Shown here one piece after another: positions 18,092 to 26,842 of a stretch of DNA of 41,125 nt. Both the position numbers and the translations under genes were made by a program. The DNA is from Defluviicoccus sp. (lineage in GTDB: Bacteria > Pseudomonadota > Alphaproteobacteria > MPNO01), in assembly GCA_022826125.1 (NCBI GenBank), contig JAJDVM010000196.1, forward strand, positions 1-41,125, read 5' to 3'. The notes beneath the pieces are model-generated. The model was given only the letters and a program-made list of their open reading frames with translations. It searched no databases and was not told the origin of the DNA. Each line of letters starts with the position of its first letter. The stretch's first letter is position 1.

Positions 18092-20647
18092 ATGACCAAA
18101 CGGATGCTGATCGACGGCACCCACCCGGAAGAGGTGCGTGTCGTCATCACCAGCGCGAATCGGCTGGAAGAGTATGACGTCGAGACGTCGACGAAACGCC
18201 AGCTCAAGGGAAACATCTATCTAGCCAAGGTCACCCGGGTCGAGCCGTCGCTCCAGGCGGCGTTCGTCGACTTCGGCGGCGACCGGCACGGTTTCCTCGC
18301 GTTCAACGATATCCACCCCGACTATTTCCAGATCCCGGTCGAGGACCGGGAAGCCCTGGTCGCGGCGGAAAATGCCGAAGGCGGGAACGAGGCGACGGCG
18401 CAGGCGCTCGTCGACGAGATCGACAGCACGGTGGAGGACATTTCGGAAACCGAGCGGCCGGATGCCGATGAAGGAGATCCGGTCGAGGACGAACCCGAAG
18501 CTTCGATCGCCGAGTCCGCGGGCACGCCCGAAGCCGACACCGTCGCTACCGAGCCGGTGGAGGAGGATGCTCCCGAACCGGACCCAGAGGAGCCGGAGGC
18601 CGAAGCCGAAGACTCGGGCGAGACGGCACAGGCCGACGCCGCGGCGGCGGAAGCGGCCGAAGACGGATCGGAGCCGGAAACCGGAGAGGGCGAGGAAACG
18701 GCCGGGGAAAAGAAGCCTTCGTCGTCCCGCAGGCGCCGCCGCGGACGCAGGCGGGGCGACTCCGAGGGTAATGGCGAATCGCGGCCGCCCAGCAGCCGGT
18801 CCAGGCGCTACAAGATCCAGGAAGTCATCAAGCGAAACCAGATCATCCTGGTCCAGGTGGTCAAGGAGGAGCGGGGCAACAAGGGGGCGGCGCTGACCAC
18901 CTACATCTCGCTCGCCGGCCGCTATTGCGTGCTGATGCCCAACACCGCGCGCGGCGGCGGTATCTCCCGCAAGATCACCAACCCGAACGCGCGCCGCAAA
19001 CTGAAGAAGATCATTGAAGATCTGGAAATCCAGAACGGCATGGGCGTGATCATGCGCACCGCCGGGACGGAGCGCAGCAAGGCGGAAATCAGGCGCGATT
19101 TCGAGTATTTGAGCCGTACCTGGGACGACGTTCGGGACCGAACCTTCAGCTCGATCGCTCCCACGCTGGTCTACGAGGACGCGAGCCTGATAAAGCGCGC
19201 GATCCGCGACCTCTACACCAGGGACGTGGAGGAAGTGCTCGTCGACGGGGTGGACGCCTATCAGACCGCCAAGAAATTCATGCGGATGATGATGCCGAGC
19301 CACGCCAAGCGCGTCCAGCGATACCGGGAAGCCGGCGTCCCGCTATTCCACCGCCACCAGATCGAAGGCCAGCTGGACGCGATTCACAGCGCCGACGTGC
19401 AGCTCAAGTCGGGCGGCTACATCGTGATCCAGGCGACGGAAGCCCTGGTCTCGATCGACGTGAACTCGGGCCGCTCGACGCGCGAACGCAATATCGAGGA
19501 AACCGCGCTCGGCACCAATGTCGAAGCGGCGGAGGAAATCGCCCGCCAACTCAGGTTGCGCGACCTGGCGGGGCTGGTCGTCATAGATTTCATCGACATG
19601 CAGGAAACGCGCCACCTGCGCCAGGTGGAGCGCCGGCTCAAAGAGGCGATGAAATCGGACCGCGCACGCATCCAGATCGGTCGAATCAGCGGCTTCGGGC
19701 TGCTGGAACTCTCTCGCCAGCGGTTGCGCCCGAGCCTCCAGGAAGCCAGTACCCAGACCTGCCCCCATTGCCGGGGCGCGGGGTTCATCCGGTCCACCGA
19801 GTCGATGGCGTTGCAGGTATTGCGCGCGCTCGAGGAAGAGGGGGCCCGGCCCAACCTGAGCGAGGTGACGGTCTCGATTCCCAGCTCGGTCGCTCTCTAC
19901 GTGCTCAACAACAAGCGGGCGGTGCTTTCGGACATCGAGAACCGTTACGGCTTCCGGATCACGTTGCTGGGCGACGACAGCGTAGTTTCGCCCGACATGC
20001 GGATCGAACGCGTGCGGGCACCGGCATCTGACGCGGACGAAAAGCCGGCGGCGGAAGGCCGGGACAAGCCGGCGAAAGCCGAAGAAGCGGCACCGCGCGA
20101 GGAGGGAGAGAAGAAACGGTCGCGTCGACGGCGCTCTCGCCGCAAGTCCTCGCCTGAGGCAACCGCGGAGGCGGTCGCCGAAGAGACGGCGGATACCGAT
20201 CGGGAAGCCGGGGCCGCGGGGGCCGGAGACGACGACGACGAGGGGGCAGCGTCCGAGCGGCGGCCGAGCCGACGACGTGCGGGACGGCGCGGCGGACGCC
20301 GGAGATCGGGCCGGGCCTCCAAGGCATCGGAGGAGAAGTCCGAAGCCGTTTCGGAACCGGACGCGCCGACACCGCAGTCATCGGAAACGGATGAGGCGGG
20401 CACGGCGGAACCGGACCCGGCCCCGGAGCCCCCGGCCGCGCCTCCTCAGGAGCCGGTTCCGGCAGTGCGGCCTGCACCGGAGGTGGCGGCGGTTTCGGAT
20501 CCGGAGCCCGCGCCGGCGCTGGCCGCGCTCGCCATCGACGATACCGGGGACACGCCGGCACCGTCCGAGGCGGAAACCGATGCCGCCGCGATCGAGGACC
20601 CCGACCGGCCGAAGCGTCGCGGTTGGTGGCAGAAGATGGTCAAATAG
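18092..20647 (+). CDS. rne: Ribonuclease E, endoribonuclease and degradosome scaffold
   Basis: Starts mRNA decay and rRNA/tRNA processing by cutting AU-rich single strands. 851 residues from ATG 18092 (MTKRMLIDGTHPEE; GGAG at 18082). The S1 domain is split by a long Glu/Asp-rich insert (about residues 83-208) ending in an Arg-rich patch, and resumes near 235. The DNase I-like catalytic Asp456 (SIDVNSG) and Asp499 (VIDFID) and the Zn-link CPHC (557-560) are present. The C-terminal third is disordered, alternating acidic and Arg-rich segments, and ends RRGWWQKMVK; a GWW tail is the PNPase-binding element known from Caulobacter. The stop overlaps the convergent aminotransferase by 8 bp. Confidence 0.96.
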   Translation: MTKRMLIDGTHPEEVRVVITSANRLEEYDVETSTKRQLKGNIYLAKVTRVEPSLQAAFVDFGGDRHGFLAFNDIHPDYFQIPVEDREALVAAENAEGGNEATAQALVDEIDSTVEDISETERPDADEGDPVEDEPEASIAESAGTPEADTVATEPVEEDAPEPDPEEPEAEAEDSGETAQADAAAAEAAEDGSEPETGEGEETAGEKKPSSSRRRRRGRRRGDSEGNGESRPPSSRSRRYKIQEVIKRNQIILVQVVKEERGNKGAALTTYISLAGRYCVLMPNTARGGGISRKITNPNARRKLKKIIEDLEIQNGMGVIMRTAGTERSKAEIRRDFEYLSRTWDDVRDRTFSSIAPTLVYEDASLIKRAIRDLYTRDVEEVLVDGVDAYQTAKKFMRMMMPSHAKRVQRYREAGVPLFHRHQIEGQLDAIHSADVQLKSGGYIVIQATEALVSIDVNSGRSTRERNIEETALGTNVEAAEEIARQLRLRDLAGLVVIDFIDMQETRHLRQVERRLKEAMKSDRARIQIGRISGFGLLELSRQRLRPSLQEASTQTCPHCRGAGFIRSTESMALQVLRALEEEGARPNLSEVTVSIPSSVALYVLNNKRAVLSDIENRYGFRITLLGDDSVVSPDMRIERVRAPASDADEKPAAEGRDKPAKAEEAAPREEGEKKRSRRRRSRRKSSPEATAEAVAEETADTDREAGAAGAGDDDDEGAASERRPSRRRAGRRGGRRRSGRASKASEEKSEAVSEPDAPTPQSSETDEAGTAEPDPAPEPPAAPPQEPVPAVRPAPEVAAVSDPEPAPALAALAIDDTGDTPAPSEAETDAAAIEDPDRPKRRGWWQKMVK

Positions 20648-21818
20648 CCTGAGCCGCGTCCACCGGCCGGGTCTCTGCGACCCACCTGCCGAGGCGCGAG
20701 AGCGCTTCGCGCATATCCTCCTGGGACCCGGCGAAGGAAATCCTGATATGGCCGCCGCCGCGGCGCCGGTCGAAATCGAGCCCGGGCGCGACGGCCACGC
20801 CGGCCTCGGCGAGCAGTCGGCCGCTCAGTTCCCGGCTGTCGATCCCGAAGGCGCTGACATCCGCGTAGAGATAGAACGCGCCGTCGGCGGGCGCGAAACG
20901 GGCGAAACCGATGCGCGGCAACCCCTCCAGAAGGATTGCCCGGTTTTCCGCGTACCGGGCGACGTTCCCGTCGAGCTCCTCCGCGCAATCGAAGGCCGCG
21001 AGCGCCGCGTGCTGCGCCAGCGTCGGCGGGGAGATGAACAGGTTCTGGGCGAGACACTCGATCGACCGGTCGAGATCCGGAGGCACCACCAGCCAGCCGA
21101 TGCGCCAGCCGGTCATCGAGAAGTATTTCGAGAAGCTGTTGACGATAACCGCATCGTCGGTAAAGCGGAGAGCGCTGTCCGCCGCACCCCGGTAGACGAT
21201 ACCGTGATAGATCTCGTCCGACACCAGCCGTATGCCGTTCCGCCCGCAATAGTCGACCAGCCCCCCGAGCGCGTCCCGATCGAGCATCGTGCCGGTGGGA
21301 TTGGCGGGGCTGGCGACGATCAGGCCGTCCAGGCGGCCCTGTTCCTCGAGAAGCCCGGGTGTCGGCTGAAACCGGGTCTCGGGCCCGGTTTCGATACAGA
21401 CCGCCTCGATTCCGAGCGCGGTGAGGATATTCCGGTAAGCCGGATAGCCGGGTTCGGCCAGCGCCACCCGGTCGCCGGGATCGAAGGCGGCGAGAAAAGC
21501 GAGAATGAACCCTCCGGACGAGCCGGTGGTAACGAAAATCCGGCCGGGATCGACATCGATCCCATAGAGCTCGCCATAGTGCCGGGCGATCCTCCTCCGG
21601 AGATCGGCGATCCCGGTCGCATCGGTGTAGCCGAGCGGATCGGACCGTAGCGCGGCGGTCGCCGCGGCGAGCACCGCGCCGGGTGCGGGTGTCGCCGGTT
21701 GTCCGACCTCGAGATGAACGATGTCCTCTCCCGCCGCGGCGCGCTCATTGGCCGCGCGCATGACATCCATCACGATAAACGGAGGGACCGATCCCCGGGC
21801 CGCGCGCTTCCGGGCCAT
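20640..21818 (-). CDS. PLP-dependent class I/II aminotransferase
   Basis: A 392-residue fold-type I aminotransferase of the aspartate/aromatic group. Seen: PANPTG with Asn173, DEIYHG with Asp201 and Tyr204, and SFSKYFSMTGWRIGW with the Schiff-base Lys231. A C-terminal GGGHIRISFA segment carries the substrate carboxylate-binding Arg. Its amino donor is not obvious from sequence; aspartate, alanine or aromatic substrates are all possible. The start is ATG 21818, 1 bp after the stop of the gamma-glutamyltransferase-like gene, so these two are cotranscribed. The last codons overlap rne tail-to-tail. Confidence 0.92.
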   Translation of the reverse strand: MARKRAARGSVPPFIVMDVMRAANERAAAGEDIVHLEVGQPATPAPGAVLAAATAALRSDPLGYTDATGIADLRRRIARHYGELYGIDVDPGRIFVTTGSSGGFILAFLAAFDPGDRVALAEPGYPAYRNILTALGIEAVCIETGPETRFQPTPGLLEEQGRLDGLIVASPANPTGTMLDRDALGGLVDYCGRNGIRLVSDEIYHGIVYRGAADSALRFTDDAVIVNSFSKYFSMTGWRIGWLVVPPDLDRSIECLAQNLFISPPTLAQHAALAAFDCAEELDGNVARYAENRAILLEGLPRIGFARFAPADGAFYLYADVSAFGIDSRELSGRLLAEAGVAVAPGLDFDRRRGGGHIRISFAGSQEDMREALSRLGRWVAETRPVDAAQAI

Positions 21819-21819
21819 G

Positions 21820-23286
21820 TTACTGCCCCGCGTTCACGGCATGGCCGAATCCGCGCGGATCGACGCCGTATCGGCAGGCTTCCTGATCCCGGAGATTGCC
21901 GCGCGCGCAATGAATCGCGTTGACCCTGCCGAGCGGCCCGCGGGTGACAATCCTCAGGCCCCGGTCGCGCAGCGTCGCGACGGCCGTATCGGAACTTCCC
22001 GGTTCGGCGTAAACGGTGCGCGACGCTCGGTCCGCGACCTGGCGGCGTTCGGCGAGCGCGTCCGCGAGGGGATCGCCGTCGATGAGCACGCTGCCCGCGA
22101 CCCGGGCGAGTGCGGCGGCGGAGGCCGGTCCTCCGGACGCCGCGGCCGCGAAGAAGGCGTTTCCCGTGTTCTCGTTGTTCACGATCGCGACGGACGCGCT
22201 GTCGGTCGCCGCTTCGGATGCGGCCGCGACCGCGAAGACGCCGGTGCCGGGCAGCATCCTCCCGGTCCCGAAGGGTCCGTTCATGGATAGGGAGCACGCG
22301 ACCACGCCGCCCGCCCGGTCGATAACCGCGAAACCGGTCGTCCCGCTCCTGTCCGGGGCGACGCCGGCGGCACCGGGGGCGTTCCCGCCGACGGACATCT
22401 GCGCCGCCGCGATGGCGGCGGCTTTCGTACCGTCCGGCGCGTTGCGGTATGCGCCATTCACGAACAGGCTCTGCCACAGCCCCGCCGCGGAAGTGGAAGG
22501 CACCGTGTTGACGGTGTGATCGCCGAGCGAAAATTGTGCGGGCTTCCCCAGGGCCGGCGTGGCGTCGCGCAGCGTCTCGACCGACAGACGCCCCCCGATC
22601 GCCCGGGCCGCTTCGGCGTAGCGCCGTGCGAGGGGTCCGCCGTGAAGAGCCCCCGCCCCCTTGAACCGCAATTGACCGAGCACGGTGGCGAGCTCGACCT
22701 GTTCCAGCCGATCTCCCTCCCGGAGAGGGGTGCCGTCCGGCCGGAAAAACAGGGCACGGGCCCGCTCGTCGCCGCGCAGACGTTCCGCGTTGGCCGCGAT
22801 GGCGCGCGCGAGGGCCCGCGATATGCGATTGCCGAACCGTGCCAGCCGCTCGCCCGGCTGCACCAGCTGCTGCCAGGGAAGACGTCCGAATCGGGCGTGC
22901 AAAGCGGCCATGCCCCTGGCGTTGCCGGGCGGAGCGACGTCGAAGCCGTTTCGGGCAGACGTCCCGCGGGCGCGGAAGTCGATCGTCGCGCTTTCGTTAG
23001 CCGCGGCTCGATAGACGACACATATTCCGCCGCCGCCGATCCCCGCCGCCGAGGGGTAGGTGGCGGAAAGCGCGAAATAGAGCGCCACCGCCGCGTCCGC
23101 CGCGTTTCCGCCGGCCGACAGCGTATCGCGCGCAACGAGCGCGGCGGCAGGCTCGTCGGCGACTGCGCCACCGAAGCTCTGGGTGATGTGCCCCACGACT
23201 CCCAGAGGTTTGGAATCCGTGCCGCACGCGGCCAATAGAGGAATCGTTACGGCGACGATTGTTTGACGGCGGAATCGACCCCACAT
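21820..23286 (-). CDS. Gamma-glutamyltransferase-family lipoprotein, shortened and divergent
   Basis: A 488-residue Ntn-hydrolase-type protein related to gamma-glutamyltranspeptidase (usually about 570-580). A lipoprotein signal is visible after the start MWGRFRRQ (ATG 23286): hydrophobic core, then the lipobox LAAC. The large-subunit hallmark SAAGIGGGGICVVY and the DFRARG arginine are present. The processing site reads SGTTGFAVID, keeping the nucleophile Thr but with Gly where His follows in GTTHF. The small-subunit loop carrying the SS pair of GGT is not recognisable, so activity is uncertain. It is cotranscribed with the aminotransferase and divergent from the M48 gene with only 25 bp between start codons. 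Confidence 0.85.
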   Translation of the reverse strand: MWGRFRRQTIVAVTIPLLAACGTDSKPLGVVGHITQSFGGAVADEPAAALVARDTLSAGGNAADAAVALYFALSATYPSAAGIGGGGICVVYRAAANESATIDFRARGTSARNGFDVAPPGNARGMAALHARFGRLPWQQLVQPGERLARFGNRISRALARAIAANAERLRGDERARALFFRPDGTPLREGDRLEQVELATVLGQLRFKGAGALHGGPLARRYAEAARAIGGRLSVETLRDATPALGKPAQFSLGDHTVNTVPSTSAAGLWQSLFVNGAYRNAPDGTKAAAIAAAQMSVGGNAPGAAGVAPDRSGTTGFAVIDRAGGVVACSLSMNGPFGTGRMLPGTGVFAVAAASEAATDSASVAIVNNENTGNAFFAAAASGGPASAAALARVAGSVLIDGDPLADALAERRQVADRASRTVYAEPGSSDTAVATLRDRGLRIVTRGPLGRVNAIHCARGNLRDQEACRYGVDPRGFGHAVNAGQ

Positions 23287-23311
23287 ACGCTCACACAAAT
23301 CAAGGAACACG

Positions 23312-24688
23312 ATGTTTCCGAGTATCTTCATTCGCCTCGCCGCGTGGGTGAAGGCGGTCGGTCTGGCCTTGGCGGTCGCGAGCGCGTCGCCAGCGTTCGC
23401 CGCGCAAACCGTACATATCTACGACACCGAGATCGAGAACTTAATCCGTTCCTATATGGAACCGATACTCAAGGCGGCCGGTATCGAACGCGGGACGGTC
23501 CGGCTTCACCTGATCCGCTCGGACGCACCGAACGCTTTCGTCTCGCGCGGACGGAGAGTGTTTCTCACCACGGGGCTGCTGCGCCGCACGACCCATCCGC
23601 GCCAGGTGATCGGCGTCCTCGCGCACGAGACGGGTCACATCGCGGGAGGGCACCTGGCGAGGCTCGATACCATGCTCCGGGATGCGCAGACGCCGGTACT
23701 GATGAGCGCGGTCATCGGCGCCGTGCTCGGAACGCTGTCGGGCGACCCTGGCGCGGCTGTCGCCACGATCGGCGCGGGCCAGCATCTCGCCCAGTCGCAG
23801 CTTCTCTCGTTCAGCCGAACCCAGGAACGATCGGCCGACCGTGCCGCGGTCGACTTCCTCGACCGCTCGGGCCAGTCGAGCCGCGGCCTGCTCGAGTTCA
23901 TGGAAACGCTGGACGAATACCAGAGTCTGTTTGTCAGCCGGAAGGAACAACAGCAGCTCAGTTACCGGGTCACTCATCCATTGACCAGAAACCGGATCGA
24001 ATTCCTTCGCAACCATGTCGAGAGGTCGAAATTCTCGGACGTCCCCGTTCCGGCCGAGCTCGTCGCCGCGCACAAGCGCGCGATCGCCAAGCTGGACGGC
24101 TTTCTCGATTTGCCGGCGAGGACGTTCCGCAAGTACCCGGCGAGCGATACCTCGGTGGCGGCACGCTACGCCCGCGCGGTCGCGCATTACCGTCAATCGG
24201 ATTTCGCGAAGGCCCTGGACGGGATCTCGGGTCTGATCGCCGAGTTCCCCGAAGATCCCTATTTTCAGGAGTTGAAGGGCCAGATCCTGTTCGAGACCGG
24301 CAAGATCGCCGATGCCCTGCCCTATTACCGGCGTGCGGTCGAGAAAGTGCCGGCGGCGCCGCTCCTTCGAATCGGGCTGGCCCATGTCATGATCGAGACG
24401 AACCGCGAGGCGCTGCTCAAACCGGCCCTGTCGCATCTGGAAGAAGCGATCCGATACGACGACACGATCGCCCTCGCCTGGCGTCTCGCCGCCACCGCTT
24501 ACGGAAGAACGGGAAGATTGCCGGATGCGGCGCTCGCATCGGCGGAATTCGCCATGCGTACCGGGCGGCTCGACGACGCCATGCTGATGGCCGAACGCGC
24601 AAGGCGAGGTTTCAAGGAGGGCTCGGCCGGCCGTTTGCGGGCGGAGGACATGCTGGCCACGCTGAAGCGCCTCAAACGCCGGCGGTAG
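23312..24688 (+). CDS. Periplasmic M48 metalloprotease with TPR tail (BepA-like)
   Basis: 458 residues with a cleavable signal peptide (1-31). The zinc motif is HETGH at 105-109, with the third ligand Glu172 in RTQERSADR. The C-terminal half (about 245-455) is made of TPR-type helical pairs. This architecture is that of BepA/YfgC, which degrades or matures outer-membrane proteins such as LptD at the BAM complex; the role here is inferred. The start ATG 23312 has AAGGA 5 nt upstream. Its promoter must lie inside the start of the divergent GGT-like gene because the intergenic space is so small. A DsbA-like thiol oxidoreductase gene follows on the same strand, also an envelope folding function. 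Confidence 0.93.
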   Translation: MFPSIFIRLAAWVKAVGLALAVASASPAFAAQTVHIYDTEIENLIRSYMEPILKAAGIERGTVRLHLIRSDAPNAFVSRGRRVFLTTGLLRRTTHPRQVIGVLAHETGHIAGGHLARLDTMLRDAQTPVLMSAVIGAVLGTLSGDPGAAVATIGAGQHLAQSQLLSFSRTQERSADRAAVDFLDRSGQSSRGLLEFMETLDEYQSLFVSRKEQQQLSYRVTHPLTRNRIEFLRNHVERSKFSDVPVPAELVAAHKRAIAKLDGFLDLPARTFRKYPASDTSVAARYARAVAHYRQSDFAKALDGISGLIAEFPEDPYFQELKGQILFETGKIADALPYYRRAVEKVPAAPLLRIGLAHVMIETNREALLKPALSHLEEAIRYDDTIALAWRLAATAYGRTGRLPDAALASAEFAMRTGRLDDAMLMAERARRGFKEGSAGRLRAEDMLATLKRLKRRR

Positions 24689-24772
24689 AGACGCCCGCCG
24701 TTCGATCCCGGGTGTGTTAGGATCGCCGGCGCCGGCCTACACGGCATGGAATCACCGGTTCGGAAACGCACG

Positions 24773-25525
24773 ATGCGCCCTTTCCCGATAGTCGTCGCCT
24801 TCGCGATCGCCGCTTCGGCTGCGTTCCCCGTCTCGGCTGCCGAAATCCCGGCCGAGCAGCGCAAGTCCATCGAACGCGTCATCGAAGACTACCTGCTGCG
24901 CAATCCGGAGGTGATCGAGCGCGCGATGCAGGCCCTCGAGGCCAAGCGGGAAGCGGCCAAGGAGCGCGCGGCAATCGCCGCGCTCGAGAGGTACCGGCGG
25001 GACCTGTACGAAAAGCCCGCTTCGCCCATCGGCGGCAATCCGGACGGCGACGTGACGGTAGCCGAGTTCTTCGATTACCGCTGCGGCGTCTGCCGACGCG
25101 TCCACCCGATCGTCCGCGAGCTGGTCTCCTCCGACGGCAAGATCCGCAGGGTCTATGTCGAATGGCCCATACTCGGCCCGGAATCGGTTTTCGCCGCGCG
25201 CGCGGCGCTCGCCGCCCGGCACCAGGGCAAGGACAAGTACTTCCGCTTCCACGACCTGATGATGGAAGCGCGGGGACAGCTCGACAGGGCGAAGGTGCTG
25301 TCTCTCGCGGAGCGGGCCGGGCTGGATCGCAAACGGCTGGAACGGGACCTGGGTGCGCCGGAAATCGCCCGGATCATCACCCGCAACTACGCCATCGCGG
25401 ACGCGCTCGGCCTCAACGGGACGCCGTCCTTCGTGATCGGCAAGAAGGTGCTTCGCGGCGCACGGGACCTGACCGCGATGCGCCGGATCGTCGCGGAAGC
25501 GCGCAAGGCGCCCGAATCCCGCTAG
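24773..25525 (+). CDS. DsbA-family thiol:disulfide oxidoreductase (ScsC/BdbD-like)
   Basis: A periplasmic thioredoxin-fold protein of 250 residues. Signal peptide at 1-23, then a charged helical stretch (about 26-75) like the oligomerisation stalk of ScsC-type proteins. The thioredoxin fold follows with the CGVC active site at Cys104 and Cys107 and the cis-proline pair Thr217-Pro218 in NGTPSF. It may oxidise or isomerise disulfides. The frame extends to an ATG at 24746, adding nine residues, but only ATG 24773 has a GGA-type Shine-Dalgarno at reasonable distance. It lies 84 bp after the M48 protease gene, probably in the same transcript, and converges on the decarboxylase. Confidence 0.92.
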   Translation: MRPFPIVVAFAIAASAAFPVSAAEIPAEQRKSIERVIEDYLLRNPEVIERAMQALEAKREAAKERAAIAALERYRRDLYEKPASPIGGNPDGDVTVAEFFDYRCGVCRRVHPIVRELVSSDGKIRRVYVEWPILGPESVFAARAALAARHQGKDKYFRFHDLMMEARGQLDRAKVLSLAERAGLDRKRLERDLGAPEIARIITRNYAIADALGLNGTPSFVIGKKVLRGARDLTAMRRIVAEARKAPESR

Positions 25526-25534
25526 CGGACCCGC

Positions 25535-26665
25535 CTAGATGTAATACTCGTCGAGCGGCGGGAAGCCGTTGAAGCCGACCGAGGCATAAGTCGCGGTATA
25601 CGCGCCGGCGCTCAGGATCTGGATCCGGTCTCCCACTTCGAGCGCGAGCGGCAATTCGTATCTCGCGTTCTCGTAGAGTATGTCGACCTCGTCGCAGGTG
25701 GGGCCCGCGATCACCACCGGCCCGGTCGGTCCGCCGTCGCGGCCGGTCCGCAACCGGTACTGGATCGCCTCGTCGAGGACCTCGGGCAACCCGCCGAAAC
25801 GTCCGATGTCGAGATAGATCCAGCGCCTGTCGTCGACGTAGGACTTGCGCGAGATCAGCACGACCTCCGTCTGGATGATGCCGGCATCCCCCGGTATGCA
25901 GCGACCGGGCTCGATCATCGTCAGCGGCAGGTTGTTGCCGAAGTGACGGGTCAGCGCCGCGGAAATCGCCTCGGCGTACCGTTCGACAGGCGGTGCGTCG
26001 CGCCGGTATCGCGCGGGAAACCCGCCGCCGAGATTGATCATCCTGAGCTCGATACCGCGCCGGTTGAGCGCGCCGAAAACCACCGCCGAGCGCCCGATGG
26101 CGATATCCCACTGGGCCGTGTCGCGCTGCTGCGACCCGACATGGAAGGAAAGCCCGTAGGGGTCGAGCCCGACAGCACGCGCGCGTTCGAGCAGATCGAC
26201 CGCCATGTCGGGATGACAGCCGAACTTTTCCGATAACGGCCAGTCCGCGCCTTCTCCCTCCATGGCGATTCGGCACAGCACTCGCGCCCCGGGGGCGGCG
26301 CGCGCGAGCTTGGCCAGTTCGGCCTCGCTGTCGAACGCGAACAGGCTCACGCCGTATCCGTGCGCCGCCGCGATATCGCGTTCCTTCTTGACCGTGCTTC
26401 CATAGGCCATGCGCTCCGGGGCGATCCCGAGCGCGCGGCAGCGCTCGATCTCGTAGATGCTGGCGGTATCGAAGCCGGAACCCAGACGATCGAGCCGCTC
26501 GATGACCGGGCGCGCCGGGTTGGCCTTCACCGCGTAGTAGATCTCGGCGGTGGGCAGCGCCGCCGCCAGCCTGCGGTAATTCTCCTCCACGATGTCGAGA
26601 TCGACCACCAGGCACGGGGTCGGCGGCCGCCGGGCTGCCAGATAAGTTTGGATCTTGTCGGTCAT
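25535..26665 (-). CDS. Type III PLP ornithine/lysine decarboxylase (alanine-racemase fold)
   Basis: Makes putrescine from ornithine, or cadaverine from lysine, in the cytoplasm. 376 residues with the eukaryotic-type fold: Lys47 in YYAVKANP binds PLP, FHVGSQ at 175-179, GGGFP at 213-217, EPGR at 252-255, and the catalytic Cys324-Asp325 in CDEVD. Whether it prefers ornithine or lysine cannot be told reliably. The leader on the minus strand (26666-26810) is unusually structured (see the leader entry), suggesting polyamine control. The start is ATG 26665 with only a weak Shine-Dalgarno, consistent with regulated translation. Divergent from aroQ. Confidence 0.93.
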   Translation of the reverse strand: MTDKIQTYLAARRPPTPCLVVDLDIVEENYRRLAAALPTAEIYYAVKANPARPVIERLDRLGSGFDTASIYEIERCRALGIAPERMAYGSTVKKERDIAAAHGYGVSLFAFDSEAELAKLARAAPGARVLCRIAMEGEGADWPLSEKFGCHPDMAVDLLERARAVGLDPYGLSFHVGSQQRDTAQWDIAIGRSAVVFGALNRRGIELRMINLGGGFPARYRRDAPPVERYAEAISAALTRHFGNNLPLTMIEPGRCIPGDAGIIQTEVVLISRKSYVDDRRWIYLDIGRFGGLPEVLDEAIQYRLRTGRDGGPTGPVVIAGPTCDEVDILYENARYELPLALEVGDRIQILSAGAYTATYASVGFNGFPPLDEYYI

Positions 26666-26804
26666 CCGATGCGGCCGCCCCTGCCGCCGGGAAGGAGAGG
26701 GCGCCGGTGATAGACGGCGCCGCGAAACCTGTAAAGGGGGCTCGGACCCCGACCGGCCGCCGCCGAGCGGCGACGCCGTCGTTGCACATCGAATCCCGCC
26801 TCCC
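26666..26804 (-). promoter_or_regulatory. Structured decarboxylase leader with upstream ORF start
   Basis: Read on the minus strand, the leader contains GGGAGG (26804-26799), 9 nt, then ATG (26789) opening a frame whose first codons include three consecutive CGG Arg codons (MCNDGVAARRRPVGVR). This frame runs past the decarboxylase start in another phase. Three hairpins follow: one around 26756-26768, GGGG/CCCC at 26750-26737, and a 7 bp stem GGCGCCG/CGGCGCC (26721-26715 with 26706-26700, 8 nt loop). Alphaproteobacterial ornithine decarboxylase genes are known to have a conserved speF leader RNA. I cannot confirm a match by eye. Confidence 0.4.
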
Positions 26805-26810
26805 TATAAA
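26782..26810 (+). promoter_or_regulatory. Sigma70-like promoter of aroQ-accB-accC-aat
   Basis: TTGCAC (26782-26787), 17 nt spacer, TATAAA (26805-26810); predicted start near 26817, about 26 nt before the aroQ GTG. This is the best -35/-10 pair in the window. It lies within the leader of the divergent decarboxylase gene. Confidence 0.6.
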
Positions 26811-26842
26811 CATCTCGACCCTGTCAGCGGAAGCGAATCAGC

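Noticed and set aside
21820..23331. GGT-like gene starting at ATG 23331
   Set aside because: It adds 15 residues before a normal lipoprotein signal and would overlap the M48 start; ATG 23286 gives a standard lipobox signal.
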